The notes beneath the pieces are model-generated. The model ran no database searches. It saw nothing but the letters and a program-made list of their open reading frames with translations, and was not told the DNA's origin. Of a stretch of 64,000 nt of DNA, positions 53,077 to 61,563 are shown in pieces. The translations under genes were made by a program, and so were the position numbers. Origin of the DNA: Rhizobium hidalgonense (GTDB taxonomy: Bacteria; Pseudomonadota; Alphaproteobacteria; Rhizobiales; Rhizobiaceae); contig NZ_LODW01000082.1 of assembly GCF_002914525.1 (NCBI RefSeq), forward strand, positions 62,001 through 126,000, read 5' to 3'. Position 1 is the stretch's first letter; every line of letters begins with the position of its first letter.

Positions 53077-53982
53077 ATGAGCGCAACGGTCGAATTCGCA
53101 AGGATGAATGGGCTTGGCAACAAGATCCTGGTCGTCGATATGCGCGGCCGGCCTGATAAGGTGACGCCCGCGGCGGCAATCGCGCTCAATGCCGATCCGC
53201 AGACCGAGTTCGATCAGATCATGGCGATCCACGATCCGAAGGCCGATGGTACCGATGCCTTCATCGATATCCTGAATTCCGACGGCTCGAAGGCGCAGGC
53301 TTGTGGCAACGGCACGCGCTGCGTCGTGCAGGCCCTTGCCGCCGAGACCGGCCGCAAGGCTTTTACCTTCCAGACGGTCGCCGGCATCCTCAACGCTGTC
53401 GAGCATGAAGACGGGACGATATCCGTCGATATGGGCCGACCGGTCTTCGACTGGGACAAGATCCCGCTGGTGGAAGAATTTCACGACACCAGCCGCATCG
53501 AACTGCAGATCGGCCCGATCGACAATCCGGTGCTGCATTCGCCCTCGGCAATGTCGATGGGCAATCCGCATGCGATCTTCTGGGTGGACCGGGATGTGAT
53601 GTCTTACGATCTCGCCCGCTTCGGCCCGCTGCTCGAAAACCATCCGATGTTTCCCGAGCGCGCCAATATCACCCTGGCGCAGGTGACCTCGCCGACATCG
53701 ATGACGACGCGCACCTGGGAGCGCGGCGCCGGACTGACGCTTGCCTGCGGCTCGGCTGCCTGTTCTGCCGCGGTCAGTGCTGCACGCACCGGCCGCACCG
53801 GCAGGATGGTGACGATCAATGTGGCGAGCGCCAAGCCGCCGGCGACACTTTCGATCGAATGGCGCGAGCGTGACGATCACGTTATCATGACCGGCCCGGC
53901 CGAATGGAAATGGTCGGGCAGGCTCGATCCGTCGACCGGTCTCTGGTCGCGCGATGGTACCCAAGAGGCGGGGGCGCGGTGA
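53077..53982 (+). CDS. dapF: Diaminopimelate epimerase
   Basis: A 301-residue cofactor-independent racemase converting LL- to meso-diaminopimelate for lysine and peptidoglycan. The two catalytic cysteines are Cys76 in QACGNGTRCVV and Cys224 in TLACGSAACSAAV. FARMNGLGNKILVVD is the family start and MGNPHAIFWVD the mid motif. The end overlaps mtaB by 4 bp (GTGA). dapF-mtaB-ftsY is a conserved alphaproteobacterial order. Confidence 0.96.
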   Translation: MSATVEFARMNGLGNKILVVDMRGRPDKVTPAAAIALNADPQTEFDQIMAIHDPKADGTDAFIDILNSDGSKAQACGNGTRCVVQALAAETGRKAFTFQTVAGILNAVEHEDGTISVDMGRPVFDWDKIPLVEEFHDTSRIELQIGPIDNPVLHSPSAMSMGNPHAIFWVDRDVMSYDLARFGPLLENHPMFPERANITLAQVTSPTSMTTRTWERGAGLTLACGSAACSAAVSAARTGRTGRMVTINVASAKPPATLSIEWRERDDHVIMTGPAEWKWSGRLDPSTGLWSRDGTQEAGAR

Positions 53983-55253
53983 GCGGCGTCGAGGTCATTA
54001 CCTGCGGCTGCCGCCTCAACACATATGAATCCGAAGTGATGAAGGCGCAGGCTGAAAAGGCCGGGCTCAACAATGCCATCCTGGTCAATACCTGTGCGGT
54101 GACCGGCGAGGCCGTGCGTCAGGCCCGCCAGGCAATCCGGCGGGCACGGCGCGATAATCCGCATGCCCGCATCATCGTCACCGGTTGTGCCGCGCAGACG
54201 GAAAAACAGACCTTCGCGGCGATGGCGGAGGTCGACGCGGTGCTCGGCAACGAGGAGAAGCTTTCGAGCGCCTCCTATCGCAGCCTGCCGGATTTCGGCG
54301 TTTCGGCCGAAGAGAAGCTCCGCGTCAACGACATTATGAGCGTCAAGGCGACGGCGCCGCAGATGGTCCGGCACATCGACGGCCATGTGCGCGCCTTCAT
54401 CCAGGTACAGAACGGCTGTGATCATCGCTGCACTTTCTGCATCATCCCCTATGGCCGCGGCAATTCCCGCTCCGTCCCGATGGGAGCGGTCGTCGACCAG
54501 GCGCGCAAACTCGTCGACAGCGGCTATCGAGAAATCGTGCTGACGGGCGTCGACGCCACCAGCTATGGCGGCGATCTGCCGGGCGCGCCGACGCTCGGGC
54601 TTCTGGCGAAGACGCTCCTGAAGCAGCTCCCCGATATCCGCCGCCTCCGGCTTTCCTCGATCGACAGCATCGAGGCCGATGCCCATCTGATGGATCTGAT
54701 CGCCGATGAGCCGCGCTTCATGCCGCATCTGCATCTGTCGCTGCAGCATGGCGACGACATGATCCTGAAACGCATGAAGCGCCGGCATTCGCGCGCCGAT
54801 GCGCTGCATTTCATCGAGGATGCACGCCGGCTTCGCCCGGAGATGAGCTTCGGCGCCGATATGATCGCCGGTTTTCCCACCGAAACCGAAGAGATGTTCG
54901 ACAATGCCGTCCGGCTCGCCGAACAGGCTGGCATCGCGCATCTGCACGTCTTTCCCTATAGCCCGCGTCCGGGCACGCCCGCTGCCCGCATGCCGCAGCT
55001 CGACCGGTCGCTGGTCAAGGATCGCGCGGCAAGGCTGCGCGCCACTGGCCATAGGCTGCATCAATCCCATCTCGACGGCATGATCGGCACCCGGCAATGG
55101 CTGCTTGTTGAAAACAACGGCCTGGCGCATACGGAAAACTTCACGCTGGCCGCAGCCCCCGGCCTTTGTCCCGGCGAACTTGTGCCGGCCACGATCACCG
55201 GCCACAATGGCAAGCATCTCGACATGCAATTGACTGCCGCAGCCGCGGCCTGA
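53979..55253 (+). CDS. mtaB: tRNA (N6-threonylcarbamoyladenosine-C2)-methylthiotransferase MtaB
   Basis: A 424-residue radical-SAM methylthiotransferase that makes ms2t6A37. The N-terminal cluster cysteines are in ITCGCRLNTYESE, LVNTCAVTGEA and VTGCAAQTEK. The radical-SAM motif is NGCDHRCTFCIIPYGRGNSRS. The C-terminal TRAM-like domain ends the protein. The start is a GTG overlapping the dapF stop (GTGA). The CGCRLN and e-MtaB pattern separates it from MiaB and RimO. Confidence 0.93.
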   Translation: MSGVEVITCGCRLNTYESEVMKAQAEKAGLNNAILVNTCAVTGEAVRQARQAIRRARRDNPHARIIVTGCAAQTEKQTFAAMAEVDAVLGNEEKLSSASYRSLPDFGVSAEEKLRVNDIMSVKATAPQMVRHIDGHVRAFIQVQNGCDHRCTFCIIPYGRGNSRSVPMGAVVDQARKLVDSGYREIVLTGVDATSYGGDLPGAPTLGLLAKTLLKQLPDIRRLRLSSIDSIEADAHLMDLIADEPRFMPHLHLSLQHGDDMILKRMKRRHSRADALHFIEDARRLRPEMSFGADMIAGFPTETEEMFDNAVRLAEQAGIAHLHVFPYSPRPGTPAARMPQLDRSLVKDRAARLRATGHRLHQSHLDGMIGTRQWLLVENNGLAHTENFTLAAAPGLCPGELVPATITGHNGKHLDMQLTAAAAA

Positions 55254-55269
55254 CTTTCACGGAATCCCC

Positions 55270-56862
55270 ATGGCGCTCAGTTTCATCAAAAAGGTCTTCA
55301 CCTTCGGCAAGCCGGCTGAACAGCCTGTGCCTGTGGCCGTGGAAAAGGAGCTGGAGCCACGCTCGCGCGATGAAGATCTGCCGGTCGCCGACGATCCTGT
55401 TCTTCCCGAGGAAATGGAGACGGCCGGCGGCCCTGCGGCTGATATTGACGAGGACGACCTTGAGGAGGTTGTCGAAGCAGAGGATGTGGAATCACAGGTT
55501 CTGCCAGCTGCGGACCAGTTGAGCGAAATGGGCATCGTGCCACTTTCATTGCTGGAGGCCGAGGCTGTCGCGGAAGTGCAGGCCGAAATCCAGACGCCCG
55601 TTGAAACGGTTGCGGAAATATCCCCCTCTGTCCCTCCGGGACATCTCCCCCGGGGAGATCGTTCGGAGCTCGAGGCGCCGGCTTCGATCGAGGAGACCGC
55701 GGAAGCCGCAGACGCACTTCCGGGAGAGATTTCGCCTGAGCTTGATGTGGAGCACGAGATCGCCGTTCAGCTGATCTCCCCCCCTGTGGGGGAGATGCCC
55801 GGCAGGGCAGAGGGGGGTATCACACCCGCCGAGCCTGCCGAGACGACCGCGGAACGGCCGAAACCTGAATCTCCCATCCTCCCCAAAGGCTTCGCCACCG
55901 GCCCTGCGATCGTCGAAGCGCAGCCCATTGTCCCGCAGCCGAGGCTCAGCTGGTTCCAGCGCCTGCGCAATGGTCTCGCGCGCACTTCCTCGCAGCTGAC
56001 CGGCCAGATCACCGCGCTCTTCACCAAGCGCAAGCTCGATGACGAGACGCTGCAGGAGCTCGAAGACCTGCTGATCCAGGCCGATCTTGGGGTTGAGACT
56101 GCGTTGCGCGTCACCGATACGCTCGCTTCCGAGCGCTACGGCAAGGATGTCACCGGCGAGGATGTCAGCCGGATCATGGCGTCCGAAATCGCCAAGGTTT
56201 TGAAGCCCGTCGCCAAGCCGCTGCAACTCGACCTCTCGCACAAACCGCATGTCATCCTCGTCGTCGGCGTCAACGGCACCGGCAAGACGACGACGATCGG
56301 CAAGCTGGCGGCCAAGCTTTCCGGCGCCGGGCTGAAGGTAATGCTGGCCGCCGGCGATACGTTCCGCGCCGCGGCGATCGAGCAGCTGAAAATCTGGGCC
56401 GAGCGGACCGATTCCGAATTCATCGGCACCAAGCTCGGCGCCGATGCCGCCGGCCTTGCCTATGATGCCTTCGAACAGGCGAAGGCCCGCAAATGCGACG
56501 TGCTGATCGTCGATACCGCCGGACGCCTGCAGAACAAGGCCGAGCTGATGGCTGAGCTCGAAAAGATCGTGCGCGTGCTCGGCAAGCTCGATCCCGATGC
56601 GCCGCATACCGTGCTGCAGACGCTCGACGCGACGACGGGACAGAATGCACTGAGCCAGGTCGAGATCTTCCGCAATGTCGCCGGTGTCAACGGCCTGATC
56701 ATGACCAAGCTCGACGGCACGGCACGCGGCGGCATCCTCGTCGCCATTTCCGCCAAGCACAGACTGCCGGTCTATTTCATCGGTGTCGGCGAGGGGGTCG
56801 ACGATCTCGAGCCGTTCGAGGCCGAGGATTTTGCGCACGCCATTGCCGGGCTTCCCCAATGA
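55270..56862 (+). CDS. ftsY: Signal recognition particle receptor FtsY
   Basis: A 530-residue SRP receptor GTPase. Residues 1-210 form the variable acidic A region; two stretches there, near residues 118-131 and 168-183, are encoded by palindromic repeats (see the repeat entries). The NG domain starts near residue 220: LARTSSQLTGQITALFTKRKLDDETLQELEDLLIQADLG, G1 VVGVNGTGKTTTIGKLA near residue 330, LAAGDTFRAAAIEQLKIW, G3 VLIVDTAGRLQNKAELM and G4 LIMTKLDGTARGGILV. It receives SRP-bound ribosomes at the membrane; its partner ffh is 3 kb away. It follows mtaB by 16 bp. Confidence 0.95.
   Translation: MALSFIKKVFTFGKPAEQPVPVAVEKELEPRSRDEDLPVADDPVLPEEMETAGGPAADIDEDDLEEVVEAEDVESQVLPAADQLSEMGIVPLSLLEAEAVAEVQAEIQTPVETVAEISPSVPPGHLPRGDRSELEAPASIEETAEAADALPGEISPELDVEHEIAVQLISPPVGEMPGRAEGGITPAEPAETTAERPKPESPILPKGFATGPAIVEAQPIVPQPRLSWFQRLRNGLARTSSQLTGQITALFTKRKLDDETLQELEDLLIQADLGVETALRVTDTLASERYGKDVTGEDVSRIMASEIAKVLKPVAKPLQLDLSHKPHVILVVGVNGTGKTTTIGKLAAKLSGAGLKVMLAAGDTFRAAAIEQLKIWAERTDSEFIGTKLGADAAGLAYDAFEQAKARKCDVLIVDTAGRLQNKAELMAELEKIVRVLGKLDPDAPHTVLQTLDATTGQNALSQVEIFRNVAGVNGLIMTKLDGTARGGILVAISAKHRLPVYFIGVGEGVDDLEPFEAEDFAHAIAGLPQ
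55621..55661 (-). repeat. Palindromic repeat inside ftsY, variant copy
   Basis: TCCCCCTCTGTCCCTCCGGG-type sequence here is a variant of the element at 60455 (same orientation), with four loop bases missing and three substitutions. It is in frame and encodes SPSVPPGHLPRGD in the A region of FtsY. Confidence 0.75.
55773..55817 (+). repeat. Palindromic repeat inside ftsY, full copy
   Basis: A 45-bp element from GATCTCCCCCCCTGTGGGG to GGGCAGAGGGGGG, nearly identical to the intergenic copy at 60593. Its length is a multiple of three, and it reads in frame as ISPPVGEMPGRAEGG. It is opposite in orientation to the copy 110 bp upstream. Confidence 0.85.
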
Positions 56863-56938
56863 TGCCACAGATAAGCCGCCGAAGCCTGCAAGGCGCGGCC
56901 GGCATGCAGGTTTCCAGTAGAACAGGTTTGAAGAAGGC

Positions 56939-57583
56939 ATGAGCACCGAAAGCGATATCACCCCATCCGCGGCCGACCGGCATCATCCGCTGCTGAAGCT
57001 GGCGTTGGAACTCGGGCCGCTGTTAATCTTCTTCTTTGCCAATCTGCGCGGTCCGTGGCTAGTGGAGAAGTTTCCGGCTCTTTCCGAGCTCGGCGGTCCG
57101 CTGTTCGTCGCAACCGGGCTGTTCATGGCGGCGACGATCCTTTCGCTTGTCGTTTCGAAGATCGTGCTCGGTCATCTGCCGATCATGCCCTTCGTCTCCG
57201 GCATCGTCGTTCTGATCTTCGGCTCGCTGTCGATCTGGCTGCAGAACGAGACCTTCATCAAGATGAAGCCGACCATCGTCAATGCGCTCTTCGGGGTGAC
57301 GCTGCTCGGCGGGCTCGCCTTCGGCCGGTCGCTGCTCGGCTATGTCTTCAACGCCGCCTTCCAGCTCGATGCCGAGGGCTGGCGCAAGCTCACCATCCGC
57401 TGGGGCATCTTCTTCCTCTTCCTCGCGGTGCTGAACGAAGTCGTCTGGCGCAATTTTTCGGACGATACCTGGGTCGCCTTCAAGGTCTGGGGCACGATGC
57501 CGATCACCATCATCTTCACGCTGGCGCAGATGCCGCTGGTGCTCAAGCATAGCGTCAACCTGGAAACGGACGGCGAGAAGTGA
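56939..57583 (+). CDS. yciB: Septation protein A / inner membrane protein YciB
   Basis: A 214-residue inner-membrane protein with five or so helices: LKLALELGPLLIFFFANLRG, TGLFMAATILSLVVS, GIVVLIFGSLSIWLQNETFIKMKPTIVNALFG, LTIRWGIFFLFLAVLNEVVW and the terminal VWGTMPITIIFTLAQMPLVLKH. NETFIKMKPTIVN and WRNFSDDTWV are diagnostic of the IspA/YciB family, linked to septation and envelope synthesis. It overlaps the DUF2585 gene by 4 bp. Confidence 0.93.
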   Translation: MSTESDITPSAADRHHPLLKLALELGPLLIFFFANLRGPWLVEKFPALSELGGPLFVATGLFMAATILSLVVSKIVLGHLPIMPFVSGIVVLIFGSLSIWLQNETFIKMKPTIVNALFGVTLLGGLAFGRSLLGYVFNAAFQLDAEGWRKLTIRWGIFFLFLAVLNEVVWRNFSDDTWVAFKVWGTMPITIIFTLAQMPLVLKHSVNLETDGEK

Positions 57584-58167
57584 GTGCTGCGGACGTCGAA
57601 TATCGTGTGAGACACCAGACCTACTGGTTTATCGCCTGCCTTGCGGTGCTGGTCGCCCAGATCGTCGCCGAATATCTGATGGGGCGCGTGCCGATCTGCG
57701 CCTGCGGTTATGTCAAACTGTGGGAGGGCGGGGTCAATACCAGCGGCAATTCGCAGCATCTGTCGGACTGGTACACGCCGTCGCATATCATCCACGGTTT
57801 CCTGTTCTACGGGCTCGGTCATCTCGTGCTGCGCCGCAAGCCGATGGCGGCACGGCTGCTTCTGGCGCTCATCATCGAATCCGGCTGGGAGCTGCTGGAG
57901 AACTCGCCTCTGATCATCGACCGCTACCGCACGGCGACGATCGCGCTCGACTATTACGGCGACAGCATCCTGAACTCGGCGATGGACACCGTCTTCATGT
58001 GTGTCGGCTTCTTCTTCGCATCGCGTGCGCCGGTGGCGCTGACCGTGGCGATCGCCCTCTTCTTCGAGATTTTCACCGGCTATGTGATCCGCGATAATCT
58101 GACGCTGAACGTGGTGATGCTGATCTGGCCGGTCGAGGCGATCAAGGTCTGGCAGGGCGGGCTTTAG
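57580..58167 (+). CDS. DUF2585 family membrane protein
   Basis: A 195-residue membrane protein with about five helices and a GTG start overlapping yciB (GTGA). Conserved-looking blocks are GRVPICACGYVKLWEGGVNTSGNSQHLSDWYTPSHIIHGFLFY, LLLALIIESGWELLENSPLIIDRYRTATIALDYYGDS and NSAMDTVFMCVGFF. The His, Glu, Asp and Asn residues within membrane segments suggest a metal or catalytic site. This family follows yciB in many rhizobia. Function is unknown. Confidence 0.85.
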   Translation: MSAADVEYRVRHQTYWFIACLAVLVAQIVAEYLMGRVPICACGYVKLWEGGVNTSGNSQHLSDWYTPSHIIHGFLFYGLGHLVLRRKPMAARLLLALIIESGWELLENSPLIIDRYRTATIALDYYGDSILNSAMDTVFMCVGFFFASRAPVALTVAIALFFEIFTGYVIRDNLTLNVVMLIWPVEAIKVWQGGL

Positions 58168-58169
58168 AC

Positions 58170-58778
58170 TTATGAAGCCGGCTTGCCCAGCGCCTTTTCC
58201 ATCGCCGGAAACAGGCCTTCCTTCAGGCTGATATCGTCGAAGGGGCCGACGCGCTTGTAGAGGATGGTGCCGTCGGGACCGACCAGGTAACTTTCCGGAA
58301 TGCCGTAGACACCCCAGTCGATTGCCGCTTTGCCGTTCGGATCGATGCCGATCGCCTGAAAGGGATTGCCGAGCTCGCCGAGGAAACGCAGGGCGTTGTC
58401 GTTCTGGTCCTTGTAGTTGATGGCGACGATGTTCAGCCGCCCGTCTTTTGCCAGTTCTTTCAAAACAGGATGTTCGTCCCGGCAGGGGACGCACCAGGAG
58501 GCGAAGACATTGACGAGAGTCAGCTTGCCCTTGATCGCCGCATCGGTCAGCGCCGGCAGGTTGGCGCCGTCGAGCGGCGGCAGGTTCAGCGCCGGCGCCT
58601 TGGTGCCGATCAAGGCGGAAGGAATTTCGGTGATGTTCTTGCCGTGAAAATCCTGGTCGTAGAGCATCTTTGCGGCGGTTGCCGCAATGCCCCCGAAGAC
58701 GATCAGCGGCAGAAGCGCCAGCACGTAGCTGCCGCGCCCACGCAGCTTGGTGGTCGTGGTTTCCGGCGCCTCGCTCAT
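58170..58778 (-). CDS. ccmG: Periplasmic thiol:disulfide oxidoreductase CcmG (DsbE/CycY)
   Basis: A 202-residue membrane-anchored thioredoxin (helix at residues 18-37). The active site is FASWCVPCRDEHP with Cys96 and Cys99; the cis-Pro loop is in YGIPESYLVGPDG. It reduces apocytochrome c thiols for haem attachment. It is the last gene of the leftward ccm operon, overlapping ccmD by 4 bp, and converges with DUF2585 with only 2 bp between stops. Confidence 0.93.
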   Translation of the reverse strand: MSEAPETTTTKLRGRGSYVLALLPLIVFGGIAATAAKMLYDQDFHGKNITEIPSALIGTKAPALNLPPLDGANLPALTDAAIKGKLTLVNVFASWCVPCRDEHPVLKELAKDGRLNIVAINYKDQNDNALRFLGELGNPFQAIGIDPNGKAAIDWGVYGIPESYLVGPDGTILYKRVGPFDDISLKEGLFPAMEKALGKPAS

Positions 58779-58942
58779 TCGCCATCCCTCGTGCGTGCCG
58801 AGCGGCGGCGAATGCCGGCAGCTTCAAGGCTCGCGAGTTCTCGCCGGCGCGCCCGGCCGTCAGCCCAGGTCCAGAGCGTGACGGCGACCGTCACGAGGGC
58901 AGCGAAACCATAGGAGGCGTAGACGTAGAAGGCATGCGTCAT
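58775..58942 (-). CDS. ccmD: Haem exporter protein CcmD
   Basis: A 55-residue single-pass membrane protein: MTHAFYVYASYGFAALVTVA, then TLWTWADGRARRRELASLE, the standard CcmD layout of one helix and a basic tail. It links CcmC and CcmE in the CcmABCD haem-release complex. Its stop overlaps the ccmG start (ATGA), and it starts 3 bp after ccmC ends. It is short and easily missed. Confidence 0.9.
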   Translation of the reverse strand: MTHAFYVYASYGFAALVTVAVTLWTWADGRARRRELASLEAAGIRRRSARTRDGE

Positions 58943-58945
58943 CAC

Positions 58946-59707
58946 CTATTCCTCGCGGCTGGCCATGCGGGCGGCGAGACGGCGTTGGGCGGCGATGCGG
59001 CGCCGCCAGATTTCGTTCCTCATCGCCATGATGTGCAGGGTGAAGAAGAGCAGGGTGAAGGCAATCGCCATCACGAAGAGCGGCCGCAGGAATTCCGGAT
59101 CGATCGCCGGGCCGTCGAGGCGCATCACGCTTGCCGACTGATGCAGCGTGTTCCACCATTCCACCGAGAATTTGATGATCGGGATATTGACGAAGCCGAC
59201 GAGGATGAGCACGGCGCTGACGCGCGCGGCCTTCGACGGATCGTCGATGGCGCGGTTGAGCGCAATCAGCCCGAGATACATCAGGAAGAGAATGAAGACG
59301 GAGGTTAGCCGTGCGTCCCAGACCCACCAGGTGCCCCACATCGGCTTGCCCCAGAGCGAGCCGGTGACGAGGGCGAGCAGGGTGAAGGCGGCGCCGAGCG
59401 GGGCTGCTGATTTGGCCGAGACGTCGGCCAGTGGATGGCGCCAGACCAGCGTGCCGATCGCCGAAATGCTCATGATTGTGTAGCACATCATCGAAAGCCA
59501 GGCCGCGGGCACATGGATATACATGATGCGCACGGTCTCGCCCTGCTGATAATCGCCTTCGGTGGCGAAGCTCAGATAGAGGCCGGCCGCGAAACAGAGG
59601 GCGGTGATCCCCGCCAGCCAGGGAATGGCGCGCGCCGCCAGCGCCAGAAACCGGGTCGGGTTGGCGAGATCGCTGAATTTGCTGATGGCAAGGCTCGTTT
59701 CGCTCAT
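58946..59707 (-). CDS. ccmC: Haem ABC transporter permease CcmC
   Basis: A 253-residue membrane protein with six helices. The tryptophan-rich haem-binding motif is WGKPMWGTWWVWDARLTS, flanked by His ligands in MYIHVPAAW and ARHPL-type loop sequence (WRHPLADV). It loads haem on CcmE. I use ATG 59707 (MSETSLAISKFS); the frame is open to 59743. It lies 48 bp after ccmB. Confidence 0.94.
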   Translation of the reverse strand: MSETSLAISKFSDLANPTRFLALAARAIPWLAGITALCFAAGLYLSFATEGDYQQGETVRIMYIHVPAAWLSMMCYTIMSISAIGTLVWRHPLADVSAKSAAPLGAAFTLLALVTGSLWGKPMWGTWWVWDARLTSVFILFLMYLGLIALNRAIDDPSKAARVSAVLILVGFVNIPIIKFSVEWWNTLHQSASVMRLDGPAIDPEFLRPLFVMAIAFTLLFFTLHIMAMRNEIWRRRIAAQRRLAARMASREE

Positions 59708-59755
59708 GACCGCTTCCTTACCTTGATCCGGCTTTTCCCGCAATCGAATGGCCCA

Positions 59756-60415
59756 TCAATCCGCCGTGTTTCGCAGCGCCAGGGCGGCGGCAGCCGGGCC
59801 GATGACGGTAAAGAATAGCGTCAGCGCGATCAGGATGAGAAAAGGCGGGAGGAACGGGGCGGGATCCTCGACCGCGGCATAGGTGGCGCTGACGCCGAAG
59901 ATTAGCACCGGGATGGTCAGCGGCAGCACCAGGATCGAAACCAGCAGGCCGCCGCGGGGTAGCGCCACGGCGACGGCGGCGCCGACGGCGCCGATGAAAG
60001 TAATAGCCGGTGATCCGACGAGCAGCGTCAGCGCGGTCGCGCCGATCGCCGTCTCGTCCATATTCATGAACAGGCCGAGCAGCGGTGAGGCGATGACCAG
60101 CGGCAGGCTGGTGGCCGTCCAGTGGGCAAAACATTTGACCAGCACAGTGAGGACGAGCGGCGTTTCCTGCATCAGCATCAGGTCGAGCGATCCGTCGTCG
60201 CGCTCGGCCTGGAACAGGCGGTCGAGGCCGAGAAGGGCGGCCAGCAGCGCGCCGATCCAGACGATGGCGGGACCGATGCGGGAGAGAAGCTTGAGATCGG
60301 GACCGACGCCGAAGGGGATGACGGCGACGATCGTGAGGAAGAACAGCACGCCGATCAACGCGCCGCCGCCGGCGCGGATCGAGAGTTTCAGGTCGCGGAG
60401 GAAGAGGGCGGTCAT
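59756..60415 (-). CDS. ccmB: Haem exporter permease CcmB
   Basis: A 219-residue membrane protein with six helices: ALIGVLFFLTIVAVIPFGVGP, AIVWIGALLAALLGLDRLF, the conserved cytoplasmic RDDGSLDLMLMQETPL, and GGLLVSILVLPLTIPVLIFG. The RDD-x-G-x-L/LMLM pattern is the CcmB signature. It pairs with the ATPase CcmA, but is separated from it by 240 bp containing an inverted pair of palindromic repeats. Confidence 0.94.
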   Translation of the reverse strand: MTALFLRDLKLSIRAGGGALIGVLFFLTIVAVIPFGVGPDLKLLSRIGPAIVWIGALLAALLGLDRLFQAERDDGSLDLMLMQETPLVLTVLVKCFAHWTATSLPLVIASPLLGLFMNMDETAIGATALTLLVGSPAITFIGAVGAAVAVALPRGGLLVSILVLPLTIPVLIFGVSATYAAVEDPAPFLPPFLILIALTLFFTVIGPAAAALALRNTAD

Positions 60416-60454
60416 GCGGGGCGGCTCTCTGCATGGGCGGTGGACGGGGCGATA

Positions 60455-60499
60455 CCCCCCTCTGCCCTGCCGGGCATCTCCCCCACAAGGGGGGAGATC
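60455..60499 (-). repeat. Palindromic repeat between ccmA and ccmB, left copy
   Basis: A 45-bp element, CCCCCCTCTGCCCTGCCGGG onward to GGGGAGATC, with an internal hairpin ATCTCCCCC-ACAAG-GGGGGAGAT. It is the inverse of the copy at 60593, so the pair could form a long stem with a loop of about 93 nt. Confidence 0.85.
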
Positions 60500-60592
60500 G
60501 GCTGGGGGGACCCTCTTGCCCAAATCAAACACCGCAGGTGATCTAGGCCGCTCGGCGCACGTCCAAGATTTCGGGAGGCGGGCGCGTCTTGC

Positions 60593-60639
60593 CGATCTCC
60601 CCCCTTGTGGGGGAGATGCCCGGCAGGGCAGAGGGGGGT
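60593..60639 (+). repeat. Palindromic repeat between ccmA and ccmB, right copy
   Basis: The reverse complement of the element at 60455, from CGATCTCCCCCCTTGTGGGG to GCAGAGGGGGG. Its right edge lies 18 bp from the ccmA stop codon. The same element occurs inside ftsY. Confidence 0.85.
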
Positions 60640-60656
60640 AGCCACACCACAAACCA

Positions 60657-61301
60657 TCACCCCCACACTCCCTGATCCACGCCGACAAAACCCGTCATCT
60701 TCAATTCCTGCACATTCTTCAGCCCCAGTGGTTGATGCGTCGCCGCCAGTACGATTCCGCCCTTGGCCAGGTGCGCCTCGATCAGTCCTGCAAACAGCCG
60801 GTCGGCGCTCGCGTCCAGTGCCGCTGTGGGTTCGTCGAGGATCCAGACGGGGCGGTGGGCGACGAGCAGTTTGGCGAAGGCGAAACGGCGCTGCTGGCCG
60901 GCGGAGAGATAACCGAAGGGAAGATGGGTGATGCCCGAGAGGCCGATGGCTTCGGCGGCGTCCTCGATGGAGAGGCCGGGGGTGTCCGGACTGCCGAGAA
61001 AGCCCCGCCAGAAATCCAGATTTTCTGCAACCGTAAGTTCATTCTTCATTGCATTTTTGTGGCCGAGGTAGTGACTGGCCTCACCGGGATGGCGGCCTTC
61101 CCGGCTCTCTCCGTCATGGAAGATGACCGTGCCTTTTTCCGGCCTCAGGAGACCGGCGACAACGCGCAGTAAAGTGGACTTTCCCGATCCATTTCTCCCC
61201 GTCAGCACAAGCGCCTCGCCGGCTGCCAAGTGAAAGGAAATATTAGCGAAAATTAAATCCTCACCGCGCCTTGCAGCCAGATTTTCGGCGGTGAGATGCA
61301 T
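60657..61301 (-). CDS. ccmA: Haem ABC exporter ATP-binding protein CcmA
   Basis: A 214-residue ABC ATPase. Walker A is LTGRNGSGKSTLLRV at about residues 33-47, the signature is LSAGQQRRFAFAKLL, and Walker B is VWILDEPTAALD. The short length and NLAARRGEDLIFANISFHL opening fit CcmA. It energises haem release from CcmE together with CcmB, CcmC and CcmD encoded downstream. It is divergent from acnA. Confidence 0.94.
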   Translation of the reverse strand: MHLTAENLAARRGEDLIFANISFHLAAGEALVLTGRNGSGKSTLLRVVAGLLRPEKGTVIFHDGESREGRHPGEASHYLGHKNAMKNELTVAENLDFWRGFLGSPDTPGLSIEDAAEAIGLSGITHLPFGYLSAGQQRRFAFAKLLVAHRPVWILDEPTAALDASADRLFAGLIEAHLAKGGIVLAATHQPLGLKNVQELKMTGFVGVDQGVWG

Positions 61302-61563
61302 GCGTCGGCTCTTTCTTGGTTTCGGCTCGCGGGAGGGTCAAAAAATCTCCGGTTTTGACCGTGCTCGGGTATGGCAAGTTTTTAGGAAATTATCTATAAG
61401 ACCCGCAACCACGCCAGCGGTCGGCGTGAATTTCATCCTTGCGCCGAACTTGGAGCATTCGTTCCACGTGCGGACAGCGGAAATGGCCGTACCCGCATCC
61501 TGATGTGCATTAAGTGCATAGGCGTTCGCACGACTGTGTTGGCTATCAGAAACGGGGTCTCTC

